Of a DNA stretch of 64,000 nt, positions 63,291 to 64,000 are shown piece after piece; position 1 is the stretch's first letter, and every line of letters starts with the position of its first letter. The stretch lies in assembly GCA_963580285.1 (NCBI GenBank), contig OY757023.1, positions 129,178,027 through 129,242,026 of the forward strand, in the 5' to 3' direction. The notes under the pieces were generated by a model. That model ran no database searches. It worked only from the letters and a program-made list of their open reading frames with translations, and was not told where the DNA came from. Made by a program: the position numbers and the translations under genes. This stretch comes from Lucinisca nassula. Taxonomy: Eukaryota > Mollusca > Bivalvia > Lucinida > Lucinidae.

Positions 63291-63965
63291 GGGGGAATGG
63301 AATCGATTATACGCGGCCACAATACTCGTCCTTACTTCCGTAAGCAATTGTAAATGCAATCCCTGAGGTTTATATTTGATTAACTAAAGGCGTTATTATT
63401 AATTCTCAGTGGCTGGAAGACAAGGCAATGATCAGGAATCGATGCAATTACCCCACACACCTCCCATCAGTCGCCACATCACGAAAACACGCCTATATAA
63501 ATTTGACCCCCTTGAACCCCACTTTTATATAGTAAAACTGGGGTTTAAGGGGGTATACATTATTTTTCTCATTTCTGCTCAAAAACATAGATTGTGGGTA
63601 CTCGATAGAACCGCCTCGTCGAGGCGGTTCTATCGAGTCCCCGCAATCTATGTTTTTAGCAGAAATAAGAAAAATATCATAATTTTTCATCTTAAAATTT
63701 CTAATTTTTGGCCAAACAATTGGCAATGTATTTGTATAGGTGTGTTTTCGTAATGAAAGGAAAAAAAACACACGAACATGAAGTATCAAAACCAAATGAA
63801 AACACCGTATAGGATAGCCGAAAGGACATTTACTTTCCCACAAAATGGCCAAAGTGCTAACCAAAATAAAAAGAAATAAGCAATACATACATGCAAAGAC
63901 AAACTATAACAAATAATAAACCACGACAGAAGAACCGCCTTGGAACGGTCAGCAAAAAGTATTTG
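63291..63965 (-). repeat. Penelope 3' UTR pieces interrupted by MITE-A
   Basis: ATCGATTATACGCGGCCACA (63303), then the tail complement GATCAGGAATCGATGCAATT (63429) and, beyond the MITE, ACTTTCCCACAAAATGGCCA and AGAACCGCCTTGGAACGGTC (63930). The parts at 63409-63476 and 63756-63965 were one copy before the MITE inserted. Confidence 0.8.
63477..63755. mobile_element. MITE-A, full length, best preserved
   Basis: The ends are CATCACGAAAACACGCC and GGTGTGTTTTCGTAATG. The central palindrome TAGAACCGCCTCGTCGAGGC continues perfectly to TCTATCGAGT. It is a clean insertion into a Penelope tail and serves as a reference copy of the family. Confidence 0.92.
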
Positions 63966-64000
63966 ACCGTTTCTCTATTTCAATTTGCACCGGGGAGGGA

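Noticed and set aside
63493..63888. 131-codon minus-strand frame
   Set aside because: It is an accidental read-through of MITE-A and the Penelope tail.

Overview
This window is animal nuclear DNA, most probably from a bivalve mollusc. It is AT-rich, carries a 200-base assembly gap, has spliced coding exons separated by long introns, and is saturated with repeat types typical of bivalves: tRNA-headed SINEs with a tail containing CGTTAAAC, palindromic MITEs, Penelope-like elements, Tc1 and LINE remnants. There is no operon structure, CRISPR array or bacterial signal. The species assignment is inference.

One host gene is supported. Five plus-strand exons (25753-25973, 32258-33046, 36840-36953, 55368-55525, 58931-59053) join in frame with AG/GT splice sites and encode part of a kyphoscoliosis-peptidase (KY)/hillarin-like protein: a transglutaminase-like core, the KY C-terminal domain, a Pro-rich linker and a charged helical tail resembling the dynein stalk. 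The first and last exons lie outside the window or were not recognised. The His and Asp of the usual catalytic triad appear replaced, so it may be a pseudoenzyme. Its longest intron is 18.4 kb and full of nested transposons.

Layout. 1-4 kb: a 49-bp minisatellite, SINEs with perfect target-site duplications and MITEs. 4-8.5 kb: low-complexity AT DNA with two duplicated blocks. 8.5-14.5 kb: two decayed minus-strand non-LTR retrotransposons split by a SINE and two palindromic MITEs. 14.5-25 kb: SINEs, the gap, two satellite-bearing elements and clustered MITEs, one split by a 1-kb element rich in CTAGT. 25-37 kb: KY exons 1-3 among MITEs, hammerhead-ribozyme repeats and a long-period tandem array. 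37.5-45.9 kb: a Tc1-like transposon split by a 7.65-kb nested insertion. That insertion holds a Cassandra-like mini LTR element with a 5S-rRNA-derived LTR, many SINEs, and an RTE-type LINE itself split by a palindromic satellite. 46-53 kb: a tandem pair of hammerhead units, then a Penelope-like element and a second copy facing it tail to tail. 53-64 kb: KY exons 4-5, solo Penelope tails and a third Penelope copy.

The most notable findings are (i) five hammerhead-ribozyme motifs in retrozyme-like repeats, with covariation between two families, (ii) the 5S-containing LTR mini-element whose primer-binding region copies about 45 nt of a tRNA-Leu, including the CCA, and (iii) the apparent KY pseudoenzyme with a dynein-stalk-like tail.
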